NCBI GenBank assembly: GCA_027574665.1
Contig: CM050657.1
Coordinates: forward strand, 29,821,408-29,885,407
Reading direction: 5' to 3'
From: Rhynochetos jubatus
Taxonomy: Eukaryota > Chordata > Aves > Eurypygiformes > Rhynochetidae
Length of the DNA stretch: 64,000 nt
This document shows positions 24,891 through 57,247 of the stretch, piece by piece. The position numbers were made by a program, and so were the translations under genes. Each line of letters opens with the position of its first letter. Positions within the stretch are counted from its first letter, which is position 1. The notes under the pieces were generated by a model that saw only the letters and a list, made by a program, of their open reading frames with translations, was not told the DNA's origin and did not search any database.

Positions 24891-26329
24891 ACATTCATGT
24901 ACTGCATTTCCTTATAGATTGCTCCTTTGATTTTTTTTTTCCCTAAAATGTGTATCACGTGCAGAGGTTTTGTCTAGAAAGACTGGTGCATTGTCTGAAT
25001 TATATGAAGTCCATAATTATTTTCTTACTTTAAAATTAGTAAGTCCTTTCTCTGCAGCTGTAAATTTTCACCAAACATTCTGGATTTGGACATTTAATAA
25101 AGTTGTTACCAGAGCCAAGCAGTAAGAAAGGCAACCAAATAAATTTTTTTTTTTTTTTTTTTTTTAAGTATGAAGCTGGTACTTTCTCAGCTCTTGAAAA
25201 CAATCCCAAGCATAGCAAAATTCAAAACTCATGAAGAGTGAACAGTTGGACTGAGCTTTATATATTCAGTACATATCTTGCGCAACGTATTAACAGAAAC
25301 AAGATGCATTCATTTAGTTTCTGTTATATAAGGAGATACTGGGAGTTGAGGGAATTAAGTGCTTGGATTTAGATCCCTTTCCATTTACTGGTTTGTATTG
25401 TTTGGAGAAAAATAAATTACTAATATTTGATAGTTAACATGGTTTCTATTCCCAGTTCCAAATGACAACAGAGTGTTATACAGAATTTGAGGTCTTTGCC
25501 CTGATTCTGAAGTCAAATCAAATGTATGGTCTCATTCAAGACAGGCTAAATTGAGGCTTACTTCATCTCTATACTGCAAGAGTAAATGATGGCTGAGTGC
25601 CTGGGTAGGTAAATAACCTAAGGGTTAATATTTACTGTTGTGTCAACTATTGCTGTAGTGGTTTGCTCTCTTTAGGGGAAAATCTGTTACAATTATGTAC
25701 CCTGTTATTATAGGTTCAGAATTACTTTAATTTGATTAAATTGTGATGGGCTTTCAGGGCAACCAGCTCCAGCGGCTCAGCATGGCAGGTGAACATACAA
25801 GCCAAGAGCTATGTGTTAAAGGATAGATGACAGCTAACACTTTCTGGAAAGAATTGATTTTCAGAATGATGTTTGATTTAGAGGGCAAGTGTTACCCAAA
25901 CAAGGTTTTTCTGAAGGAGATTCCAAAGACTGAGTTAGACTTTCACCTCACGCTCCGCTGCCGTCAGCGTAGCTGTGAGCTCTGGCTCTGCGCCTCCACC
26001 TGCTTCAGCTCACGGCGGGAGCGTTTGCCAAGTTCCTGTGCCTCACACCAGCGGAACGCACAAGTTAGCTTGTGTCTGGTGGCTCGTGTAACGCGTGGGT
26101 TTGAAATTTAAGGATGAGATGGCATGTGACTGAAATATGAAAAGGGGAAACACGTGATTTCCAGAAGCATTCACAGAGAAGGAAAGTGAAAAGGTGGTTT
26201 AGCAAACAGTTGGACTCAGTGCTCTTAGCAGTAATCAGCGCTGTACGGCTTGATGCAGGGGTGAGCAGGGCTGCACGTGCTGAGGGAGACGGCAGAAACG
26301 GGGAGAATCAGGACTTGGAGGCTGGGGCC

Positions 26330-26330
<1 letters not shown>
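24891..26330. other. PLS1-TRPC1 intergenic region
   Basis: About 1.4 kb of AT-rich sequence with a 26-bp poly-T tract at 25141-25166, then rising GC content from about 25950. No gene recognised. The two genes are head-to-tail with less than 2 kb between the likely PLS1 end and the TRPC1 start codon. Confidence 0.65.
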
Positions 26331-47392
<21,062 letters not shown>

Positions 47393-49090
47393 GGCCTAAC
47401 TTTTAAACAAAAGTGTGTCCTGTTAGATACCTGTAGGTGAAAGTGTTGACCTAATTCTGATGCCAGACCAAATAGAAAATAAGATTATTGCACAATAATA
47501 CATTTGAAAATGCATTTGCATGAGTTGCAGCTAGATGCAGATGTGGTGGAAATAAATGCAAAATACAGTAATTTTCTTAAGCTCTTAATCTTGGTGTGTA
47601 TATAAATTTGTATATGGGAATTTTTTTAATGTTTCTCAGACTGTGGCTGTCAGGTGTGAGAGCTTCATAACTAGCACAATGTGTTTATTTCTTCTATTTT
47701 TGCTGTTTGTTCCTTTTTGATACTTGTTTTCCAACTTGGAAAAAGATAGGCTTTTTAAAACAAAAATCCAGCCTGTTTATTTTTAATAGAAGTGTCAGAT
47801 ATAGAATAATAGACAATTTCCAGCACAGTTGGAAGTTATGTTTGACTGTAGGTTACAGTGCACACAACAACTGTGTGGCTCTGAAAGAGGCAATTCTAAT
47901 GACAAGTTTTGTATGTTAACGTTTATAGAACACAGAAAACCAAATCATCAAAACTTCCCTTTTGTGGGAACATTGACATTTTGAACTCAAAGCAGACCAA
48001 CCATTTCTCGAATGTTTATGGTTACATATAAGACAATCAGTTCTTGCTTGGATCTATCAGCAGTGGCTCAAAAGTACATTTCGCAAGACATGTAAAGATT
48101 GGGAACGGAATTTTAAAACTGACCTGTGAACTTTCAGTGTTTAATATCTTGGGTTTTTAAAACCTGGATGATAAATGATTTGAATTGTTAAAACCTGTGA
48201 TTTAACACAAATGAAGTGGAGTATGTGAATGCTGTTGTTCGTAATGCTGAACACTTCCTGTGAACCACTGTACATTCCTTCCTGTGAGAACATACCTGGT
48301 GTCTGGTCACTGGACAGCTGTAGTTTAGAAGGGCCTGCGTTAGACAGTATTTACATATTCTACTTTTAAACTTGTTTTTCTTTTTTTTTTTACCACAGTT
48401 GTTGCCAAGCTAAACATTTTTTTTGTGTCAGGAATACTATGTTTTGTGAAGATGTGATTTGACTTTGCTTACCACAGTCAGTAAGGGCTTTGTGGATTTT
48501 CTGCGCTAGAGGGTCCTATATGGCTTCATATGCTTATATATAATTCAAGTTGACAAATAGTAATTGAAAAGTGTGAGATTCCTGTATTTTTAAGTACAAA
48601 ATAAGTATATTTATGACAGCTAAAGGATTGATTTACAGTTTTACTGTTATGATGGTGCTCTTCTAAAATGGTCTTATTTCCAGAAGGCGCAGGTAGCCAT
48701 AGTGCTTTTTCACTACAGCTGATTTTGGGAGGTTGATAGAATGGCGGCTTCCATGAATGTTTACTTTTTTGAAGGAATTCTTATAAAACTCTTTCATGTA
48801 AAGGTAATATATTTTCTGTACTATGAAATTATGTATATCTGAACTAGGGTTTAATACTCTGCTTCCAGAAGTCTTATGGTATAGAGGTATTCTGGTCAGT
48901 CTGTTTGGCTTTTTGTGTGAGTAAGAAGCTTAACCTCTTGTGTTCAAAGCAAAGAGGACTACTGAATGTTGTATTTGGACTCAGATCTCATGTTTGAATA
49001 ATACACCAACATAAAAACAATGTGCCGCGTCTGTTATGTACATACAAGAAAGGAAGCAGACAAATAAAAGCTCTTTGAAAAATATGGTTG
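47393..49090 (+). other. TRPC1: TRPC1 3' UTR
   Basis: About 1.7 kb from the TAA to the AATAAA at 49063-49068 (in CAAATAAAAGCTC). An earlier AATAAA at 47551-47556 could give a short UTR of about 180 nt. No reading frame of note. Confidence 0.7.
49063..49068 (+). terminator. TRPC1: Candidate TRPC1 poly(A) signal AATAAA
   Basis: Canonical hexamer followed by a T/GT-rich stretch (ATATGGTTGTGTTAA) within 25 nt. Its position matches the point where sequence of UTR character ends. Confidence 0.6.
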
Positions 49091-50708
49091 TGTTAATACT
49101 AGTCATGTTTGTAACACATTTTCAGGTACCATATTGAAAGCAGGGGGTTTTTGTCACGTTTAAGGATGGCAGCTGCTATTAATGTGTTACTACCTTTCTT
49201 CCTTGTGGAACCATCTGGTTAACTTTAAGTTCATCTAAGTGTCTTCATGCAGTGTCATGAAGTAAAGCCTGAGCTAGTTGCAAACAAGTTAGATTGGATT
49301 CTAGGTGCACTGTTAGCTGTGTGGCACTCAGCTCACGCCAGTTTGTTCCTCTGGGAAGTTGGGTGTGTTCACCTGTATGAAGCAGCATGCTAATGGAGCT
49401 ATTTCTAATTGCTTTCAGTATGTTAAGCAGAGTCACTCAGAGCTAGCTTGGTCATTGTCACGTGGCACTGTGTTCTAAGGAAGAACTGTCATATTTCAAG
49501 GCACTTTTTGGGGAGGTTCGGATTGGAACTGGGGGCTTGAGAGTTCTTATTTGACCCTGAAATACATACCTGTAAAGGGATAGATACCAGAGGGAGAGGC
49601 TTGTTCTCTGAAGTAGCTTAGTTGTATGGCCCTTTGCACCTCTGCCGCCTTGGAACACTGTTGCAGTCTTCCTGTCTACTTGGCTACGCATCAATTTGCA
49701 GTGCTTTGTCCTGTTCAGTCAATCTTGTCTTGGGCGTGAACCAGGAAAATGTAAATGGTGTTAAACAGGCTCTTGCTTTCTCATTTGGCAATTCAATCGT
49801 AGCTGTTCCAGAAGTAGTCTGCAGATGTCGGGGCTCCAAGATCTACCTGTGCACACTCACAGAACAGTTCTGGAAATGCCCAGAGACAAAACTTCTAAGT
49901 GTCTGCAATACTTCTTTAAACTGGGATGTCACCAAAAAAACCCAGAAGTTTTGAAAAGCTGGAGTTTTACTTGGATATAAGATTCAGAATTTGTACAAAT
50001 TGTAGTGCAAGTCACAAAAGGAGTAAGTGGGTTTTTTGAGACGACTGAAAAATTACGATTTTACTTTCATGTTAATGCCTGTCTTGTCTTAAAGCTAACT
50101 TTGCCTTGATGAATGAAAAATGGAGATTTTCATGCTACTTCCATTTGCAGCAGAAAGGTCAAAACCATTCATTACTGAAAGTCAGCTTACTTTATACTCT
50201 TGCTAAACTATGGATTTGACTGTGGTTTCTGTTTAAATAACTTCAGAAACTGTTGCAGTTAGACAATTTTGACTGGTTGCAGGTTGGATTTTATATGTCT
50301 GAGGTTTACAGTCACTACATCTGCTTTTGAAAACAATTGTTACCTGTGTTTTGTAACTGATTCTTACTTGAGAAAACTAGCACTGCTCTGTGTTTAAGTC
50401 CTAGCTCCTCTTCCCTGTTGCACGGCTGCTGCTGTCAGTGCTTTGATTTGGGAAAGAAACTCATCTAAAGGGAGCGTTGAGAAGAGCAGGCAGGAGCTTT
50501 CCCTACATAACATTTGGGAGAGGAGGTGCAGGCTCACAGACTCTTCTTGCCCCACTGAAAAAAGTTTTGTGACAGATGGCCATAAATAAAGCGATTATTG
50601 TAGTTCAAGACAGTTCTGTGCAAGATGTCCGCACTGCTGCTCCCCAAGCTGCTGATGAGAAATGTGGAGAGCACCATGCATAAAACCCCTTAATCTGCAT
50701 AGGAATTA
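49091..50708. other. Intergenic sequence after TRPC1
   Basis: 1.6 kb with no exon, RNA gene or repeat that I can name. An open frame at 49622-49954 has no recognisable product. The stretch ends at a solo LTR. Confidence 0.6.
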
Positions 50709-51254
50709 TGCTGGTTTGGGGCAGGAAAGAGTTAATTTTCTCCACAGTGCGAACAGCTGGCTGAACAAATATTTCCTTGAATGGTGTTCAGGCTCTGTGC
50801 ATGAGGTGGGAGGCGGGAGCTGGCGGTGGCCTGGGTGGGGGAGGGCGTTAAGACTTTGGCTAGCTTGATAATTGGGTCATTAGCTCTTAAGGTCATTAGT
50901 TGTTAGAGGTGGGGCAGGTTCTTTTGTTAGTGGGCTGGGGGGTCAGCTGGCTCTTGTCACAGTCATGTTGTTGCCCCGGGGCTCTGGCTCTGTGGGCTTT
51001 CAGGCTTGGACTCTCAGTTCTCTGGGACCTGGCAGTGTGTCAGTCGGCAGGTGGTGAGCTACTGTATCATATGTTCTATTTTCTATTATTTTAATTACTT
51101 TTAATTACACTATAATTTTCATTTATATTCAATTATTCAATAGTTCTTATCTCACCTTTATGAGCTTCCTTGTCTTTGACTCTCTTCCTGCACTGGGGGA
51201 GGGGAGTGAGCAACTCTGTGGTATTTAGTTGCTAGATAAGGTAAAACCACACCA
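50709..51254 (+). mobile_element. Solo LTR of an avian ERV
   Basis: Begins TGCTGGTTTGGGGCAGGAAA and ends GGTAAAACCACACCA, so it has TG...CA ends. Its last 250 bp match the 3' half of the provirus LTR at 57274-58060 read on the other strand: shared TGTATCATAT, GAGCTTCCTT, GGAGGGGAG and the terminal GGTAT(T)T..GCTAG..AAACCAC. The U3 part is mostly different, so it is a relative and not a copy. No internal retroviral sequence adjoins it, and I found no clear target-site duplication. Confidence 0.75.
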
Positions 51255-51715
51255 GGGATCAGTACTGGAAAACTAAAAATACAATATAAAAATTTTAAAA
51301 TTATAAAATTGCTCTGCTTTGCAAGCAAATGTTGCTGTCATTTCCACAGAGAGATGCCATTTGGTTTAGTCAGTGAGGCAAAGGCCTAACTATCTGTACA
51401 GTGTGATGACAGCACCACTCTGTACCTTTGTGCCGACTGCTGGTTCTTTGTCTCTAGCCTAGCTACCCGTTACGTCTTCAGAACAGACTACTGTGCTACA
51501 GAGATGCACTGGCATTACATAGGAGAATCGGTAAATCGGTAATTAAGAGTGGTAATCCACATTCTACTGCTGAAAGAAGCAATGAATACTTTTGTGACTC
51601 TGTGTTTCATTAGTTCCCTGCCCATGCTTGCATATTATCCAAAGAAGTGAGTTTTTCTACAAGGAAAACAAGTACTTAAAAGGAGCTTAGGTTCTGTTCC
51701 CTCCATGTCATTTTT

Positions 51716-52439
51716 CATAGAATCACAGAATGGTTTGGGTTGGAAGGGACCTTAAAGATCATCCAGTTCCAACCACCCTGCCACGGGCAGGGGCACCTTC
51801 CACTAGCCCAGGTTGCTCCAAGCTTCATCCAGCCTGGCCTCGGACACTTCCAGGGATGGGGCACCCACAGCTTCTCTGGGCAACCTGTCCCAGTGCCCCA
51901 CCACCCTCTCCAGGAAGAATTTCTTCCTGATATCCAATCTAAATCTCCCTGCTTTCAGTTTAAACCCATTACCCCTTGTCCTGTCACTACAGGTGCTTGC
52001 AAAAAGCTTCCCCCCAGCTTCCTTGTAGGCCCCCTTCAGTTACTGGAAGGCTGCAGTGAGATCTCTCCGATGCCTTCTCTTCTCCAGGCTGAACAAGCCC
52101 AACTCTCTCAGCCTTTCTTTGTAGAAGAGGTGCTCCAGCCCTCGGAGCATCTCTGTGGCTTTCTCTGGACTCACTCCAACTGATCTATATCCTTATGCTG
52201 AGGGCTCCACGGCTGGATGCAGAACTCCAGGTGGGGTCTTACAAGAGCAGAGTAGAGAAGGAGAATCCCCTCCCTTGACCTGCTGGCCACGCTTCTCCTG
52301 ATACAGCCCAGGATCCTGTTGGCTTTCTGGGCAGCCAGCACACACGGCTGGCTTATGTTCAACTTTTCATCCACCAGTACCCCCCAGTCCTTCTCAGGGC
52401 TGCTCTCGATCCATTCTCCACCCAGCCTGTATTTCTGTG
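51716..52439 (-). mobile_element. CR1 LINE, 3' part (left half of a split element)
   Basis: The left end is the reverse complement of the CR1 3' terminus (CATAGAATCACAGAATGGTT). It continues through CTTCTCTGGGCAACCTGTCC and into the C-terminal ORF2 region, where the minus strand encodes [19 protein letters not shown] and [13 protein letters not shown], with stop codons. CR1 sequence stops at CCTGTATTTCTGTG (52439) and resumes at 58061, with the provirus between. Confidence 0.93.
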
Positions 52440-53008
52440 AGCACATGGCACTTGCCTTGGCGGGTTTTAGGCAGTGTGATGTAGTCAACCTGCCAGGCCT
52501 CCCCATATTTATATTGCAGCCATCGCCCCCCATACCAAACAGGCTTCACCCTCTTGGCCTGTTTGATGGCAGCACATGTCTCACATTCATGAATGACCTG
52601 CGCAATAGCGTCCATGGTCAAGTCCACCCCTCGGTCACGAGTCCACCTGTACGTGGTATCTCTCCCTTGGTGGCCCGAGGTGTCATGGGCCCACCTAGCC
52701 ATGAACAGCTCACCTTTATGTTGCCAGTCCAGGTCCACCTGAGCCACTGCAATCTTAGCAGCTTGATCCACCTGCTGATTGTATCGATGTTCTTCAGTAG
52801 CTCGACTTCTGGGTACGTGGGCATTGACGTGACGCACTTTGACGACCAGGTTGTCTAGACGGGAAGCAATGTCTTGCCATAATGCTGCAGCCCAGATGGG
52901 TTTGCCTCGGCGCTGCCAGTTGCTCTGTTTCCATTGCTGTAGCCACCCCCACAGAGCATTTGCCACCATCCACGAGTCAGTGTAGAGGTAAAGCACTGGT
53001 CATTTCTC
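52440..53008 (-). pseudogene. RNase H C-terminus and truncated integrase
   Basis: A TGA at 53002-53000 is followed by an open frame to the end of retroviral homology. RNase H continues with YTDSWMVANAL. The integrase zinc-binding HH-CC is complete: His codons at 52687 and 52672, Cys at 52585 and 52576. Only the first Asp of the DDE core is present (VDYITLP, about 52486); homology stops at 52440, so the core is lost. The frame then runs into CR1 sequence by chance. Confidence 0.82.
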
Positions 53009-53011
53009 TCA

Positions 53012-54448
53012 TTTAGCAACGTCCAAAGCCAGCTGGATGGCCTTTACCTCTGCAAACTGACTGGATTCCCCTTGTCCTTCTGCAGTCTCTGCAGCTTGTC
53101 GGGTGGGACTCCACACAGCAGCTTTCCACCTCCCATGTTTCCCTACAATGCGGCAGGACCCATCCGTGAACAGGGCATATTGCTTCTCGTCTTCTGGCAA
53201 CTGGTTGTACAAAGGGGCTTCTTCAGCCCGTGTCACCTCCTCCTCTTGTGACATCCCAAAGTCTTTGCCCTCCGGCCAGTCCATGATCACTTCTAGGATT
53301 CCTGGGTGACTGGGGTTCCCTATACGGGATCGTTGTGTGATCAGGGCAGCCCACTTACTCCATGTAGCATCGGTGGCATGATGAGTGGAGGAGACTCTGC
53401 CGTTGAACACCCAACCCAGCACCGGTAGTCGAGGTGCCAGGAGGAGCTGTGCTTCAGTTCCCACCACTTCTGAGGCAGATCGGATTCCCTCATAAGCTGA
53501 CAGTATCTCTTTTTTGGTTGGAGTGTAGTGGACCTCAGATCCTCTATATCCCTGGCTCCAAAATCCTAGGGGTCGACCTCGGGTCTCCCCTGGATCTTTC
53601 TGCCAGAGACTCCAGGTAGGGCCATTCTCCCCAGCTGCAGTGTAGAGCACATTCTTTACCTCTGGCCCTGTCAGGACTGGTCCAAGGGCTACTGCATGCA
53701 CGATCTCCTGCTTGATCTGTTCAAAGGCTTGCCGCTGCTCAGGGCCCCATTTGAAATTGTTTTTCTTACGGGTCACTGCGTAGAGAGGGCTGACAATTTG
53801 GCTGTAATTTGGAATATGCATCCACCAGAAACCCACAACATGTAGGAAAGCTTGAGTTTCCTTTTTGCTTGTTGGTGGGGACATAGCTGTGATTTTGTTG
53901 ATCACATCCATTGGGATCTGGCGACGCCCATCTTGCCACTTTATTCCTAAGAACTGGATCTCTCGTGCAGGTCCCTTGACCTTACTTTGCTTAATGGCAA
54001 AACCAGCTTTCAGAAGGTTTTGGATGATCTTCTTCCCTTTCTCAAAAACTTCGTCAGCTGTGTCGCCCCATACAATGATGTCATCAATGTACTGTAGATG
54101 TTCGGGAGCTGCACCCTGTTCCAGTGCGGTCTGGATCAGTCCATGGCAGATGGTAGGGCTGTGCTTCCACCCCTGGGGCAGTCGATTCCAGGTGTATTGG
54201 ATGCCCCTCCAGGTGAAAGCAAACTGTGGCCTGCACTCTGCTGCCAAAGGAATGGAGAAAAAGGCATTAGCAGTGTCAATTGTAGCGTATCACTTGGCTG
54301 CCTTTGACTCCAGCTCGTATTGGAGTTCCAGCATGTCTGGCATGGCAGCACTCAGTGGTGGTGTCACTTCATTCAGGCCACGATAGTCCACTGTCAGTCT
54401 CCATTCTCCATCAGACTTATGCACTGGCCAGATGGGGCTGTTAAAGGG
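53012..54448 (-). pseudogene. Reverse transcriptase and start of RNase H, broken
   Basis: The pol frame continues from the TAA and is cut once more by TGA at 54292-54290, then open to TGA at 53011-53009. RT motifs: LPQGWKHSP near 54180 and the catalytic YIDD at 54091-54080. RNase H begins near 53180 with the TDGS motif. The LPQG..SPTIC style of RT is that of class III (ERVL/spuma-like) elements. Confidence 0.85.
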
Positions 54449-55024
54449 TTAGCAGGTTTTGCTGATCACCCCTTGGCTCTCCAGCTGACGAATCAGCTTC
54501 TGGATGGGAAGCAAAGAGTCTCTGTTAGTACGGTACTGCCGCCGGTGCACTGTTGTGGTGGCAATTGGCACCTGTTGATCTGCAACCTTTAGCAATCCCA
54601 CAACAGAAGGGTCCTGTGAGAGACCAGGCAAGACGGACAGCTGCTCGATTTCATCAGTCTCTATAGCAGCTATCCCAAAAGCCCAGCGGTACCCTTTCGG
54701 GTCCTTAAAGGACCCTCTCTTAAGATAGTCAATGCCAAGGATGCATGGGGCATCTGGGCCAGGCACAATAGGGTGCTTTTGCCACTCCTTCCTAGTCAGG
54801 CTTATTTCAGCCTCCAACACCGTCAATTGTTGGGAACCCCCAGTCACACCAGAAATGCTGATGGGCTGTACCCCCTTATAGCTTGATGGCATGAGGGTAC
54901 ACTGTGCACCCGTGTCCACTAGAGCTCTGTACTCCTGCGGCTCTGATGTGCCAGGCCATTGAATCCATACAGTCCAGTAAACACGGTTGTCCCTTTCCTC
55001 CACCTGGCTGGAGGCAGGGCCCCT
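54449..55024 (-). pseudogene. Retroviral protease and start of RT, broken
   Basis: Open between TAG (55027-55025) and TAA (54451-54449). The aspartic-protease motif LVDTGAQ lies near 54922-54902 and the second loop (ILGIDYL) is about 80 residues on. The segment ends just inside the RT fingers. It is in the same frame as gag and as the next pol segment. Confidence 0.8.
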
Positions 55025-55159
55025 CTAAAAGTGATCTGATTCACAGTCACTCATGTCTTGGAGGAATGGATTATTGCTCCGCTGCTGTTTGGCTACGGGA
55101 GCAACAGTTTTCTTGGAAGAGTCCTTACTGGTGTGCTTTTTCCCTTTCAGTTCACATAC

Positions 55160-56554
55160 TCATTCCTCTAAGTGCGAGGTAGGTTTTCCATCCCACTTCC
55201 TCATGTCCTCTCCGTGGTCACGTAGGTAAGACCACAGGGTACGGCGTGATGGATACCTTTTATATTCCTGTCTTTGAGGAAAGGAACGCTTCCTCCTAAT
55301 GGCTGAGACACTGGCTCGTGCAGGTGGGGACTGGAACATCTCCTTTCTGAATTGTTTAAACTCTTTGGACAGTTCCTCTATAGCTGAGACACAGGCCCGC
55401 ATGGGGGAAGAAACAGTGTCCTCATATCCCCGGAACTTTTGAACTACCTCCTCCACTATTGGGTCTTCATCCCTTTCCCAAGTGAATACTGCAAATGCGG
55501 CGGTTACCGAGGGTGGCCCATTCTGCATTAACTTCCGCCACATGGGTCGTGTGCACCTGATTCTCTCTGGATCTATCCTCCCGTCGTCACGATAAACTAA
55601 CTCTAGCACAGCTAGTTCCCTCACGTACTGGATAGCTTTCTCCATGGTGGTCCATTTGTGTACGCGATATGGCATGTCTTCCTTAAAGGGATACCTTTCC
55701 CTCACACTATCCAGGAACCGCCTCCAGAGGCTTACATTCTGTGTCTCCCTCCCAACTCCTCTGTCAATGCCACTCTCTCTAGCAAGTGACCCCAGCTGCT
55801 TGGCTTCTCTGCCCTCTAAGTCAATGCTACTGGCCCCGTTATCCCAGCAGCGGAGCAGCGAGGTAAGAACATGTTCACCTTGATGATGGCCAAAGTCTCT
55901 CCGGATATCCCGGAGCTCCTTCAAGGCTAAAGATTGCATGGTTATATCTGCATCACCCTCATCCTCTGTCACTGTCCCTTGGGATGGCCCTGCTGTCTCC
56001 CCATCGACCTGTACCAGATGCCCTGATTTACACTTCCATTTCTTTTTCTGTACTGGGTCAACTAACACTGGTGCTGGTTGATACTGACAGTACCACACAG
56101 GGGTCTGCACGGCTGCATTGCACCCTGCAGTGTGTAGGGCTGTTGTGGGAGGCAGAGCTACAGCAAAAGGCAGAGCTGCAGCAGGAGGTGGAACCGCAGT
56201 GGGAGGTGGAACCGTTGTGGAAGGTGGAGCCACACTGGGAGCTGGAACTGCAGTGGAGGGCGAAGCTGTTGCAGGAGGTGGAACCGTTGTGGAAGGTGGA
56301 GCCACACTGGGAGCTGGAGCTGCAGCAGAAAGTGGAGCTGTTGTGGGAGGTGGAACCACAGTGGGAGGTGGAGCTGGCGCAGAGGGTGCAGTGGCTGCTG
56401 TGTCTGTCAAGGGGAGTTGCCATTGCCGCGGAGGTATAGGTGGTGCAGAAGGTGCAGTGGCTGCAGTGCCCATCGAGAAGAGTTGATGTTGCTGCAGGGG
56501 TGGAGGTGGCGCAGATGGTGCAGTGGCTGTAGTGTCTGTCAAGGGGCGTTTACG
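55160..56554 (-). pseudogene. gag (Pro/Ala/Thr repeats plus capsid-like C-terminus), broken
   Basis: Open from the TGA at 56557-56555 to TGA at 55162-55160, about 464 codons, with no good ATG at its start, which fits continuation from the leader frame. The first 140 residues are Pro/Ala/Thr-rich and built from in-frame 66-bp and 72-bp repeats. The rest is a charged, helical, capsid-like region. The end matches the ERVL gag C-terminus (TLWSYLRDHGEDMRKWDG). No CCHC zinc knuckle is visible. The frame stays open after the TGA down to a TAG at 55027-55025. Confidence 0.75.
56202..56345. repeat. In-frame 72-bp tandem repeat in gag (2 copies)
   Basis: Copies 56202-56273 and 56274-56345 share GGTGGAACCGTTGTGGAAGG and the following GGAGCCACACTGGGAGCTGG at an offset of 72 bp. 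The length is a multiple of three (24 codons), so the gag frame is kept. Confidence 0.8.
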
Positions 56555-56575
56555 TCACCGTGGGGGTGGAGTCGC
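56378..56575. repeat. In-frame 66-bp tandem repeat in gag (3 copies)
   Basis: GGTGCAGTGGCTG recurs at 56385, 56451 and 56517, exactly 66 bp apart, with similar flanks (TCTGTCAAGGGG in copies 1 and 3). Each unit is 22 codons in the gag frame. The first in-frame stop falls inside the third copy. Confidence 0.85.
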
Positions 56576-57172
56576 TGCAGAGGATGGGCTACTTGTGAGC
56601 GGTGATGTAGCCATGGGGGATGAAGCTGGCACACAGGGCCTGCCTCTTCCCCAAACACCAGTAGCAGATGGGGCAGTATTCCAAAACATTTCTTTAACTT
56701 TACACAAGAGCAAAAGAACATTCAGAAACAAGCTGATCCCTCGCAATAGGTCACCCCGAGACCATGAAAAATTTCCCAAATACTCATACACTTGCGCCAT
56801 TGACCATAGAGAAGAGGTAGAAAATTGAAATAATTTCCACACATCCACCCAACTGAATAATTCCTTCACATCCAACCCACTAAATGATTTCTCCTCTACA
56901 GGCTGTGTCCCAGAAGTGAAAAGGGAAAAGGTATAATTAGTGAAAGTCCCTCTGAGATTACATGAGAAATATGCAAACGCTGCCAGTACTGCATACAGAT
57001 ACATGATTATTCCCCAAACCAGTAGTATACAGACCAGCCAAATCAGACTCTTCAATCTGGTCAGAGCATACATCATCAGTATCATAAGGAGCACCCAAGG
57101 CAGTAAATCCCACCGTTCTATCATCCACCTAAAGATCCAAGAACTTAATGTGCTGACCAACCACCACAACAT
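56555..57172 (-). pseudogene. Hydrophobic leader reading frame, in frame with gag
   Basis: The first ATG after the primer-binding site is at 57172-57170 and opens about 205 codons ending in TGA (56557-56555). The first 70 residues are strongly hydrophobic and Trp-rich (eight Trp in the first 53), with likely membrane spans at about 23-37 and 43-69. A third hydrophobic patch lies near the middle-to-end (FLNVLLLLC). The last 25 residues are already Pro/Ala/Ser-rich like the gag repeat that follows. The next frame segment is the same frame, so the TGA looks like a later break in a longer gag. The function is unknown to me; typical class III gag proteins are not described with membrane spans at the N-terminus. 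Confidence 0.6.
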
Positions 57173-57247
57173 CTCTGTAACCAATACTTATCACACAATC
57201 TGCTTTAACACACAGTAATCAGATCTGTTCTTATCTCAACCCTTCGA

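Noticed and set aside
49622-49954. 110-codon frame downstream of TRPC1
   Set aside because: No recognisable product, no splice context, beyond the TRPC1 poly(A) signal.
51740-52183. 147-codon plus-strand frame
   Set aside because: Antisense reading of a CR1 3' end, a common artefact in bird genomes.
52319-52858. 179-codon plus-strand frame
   Set aside because: Antisense to integrase and CR1 ORF2, crosses the provirus/CR1 border, no recognisable domain.
56118-56486. Plus-strand open frame rich in Gly/Ala/Val/Glu
   Set aside because: Antisense of the Pro/Ala/Thr repeat of gag; open only because of repeat composition.
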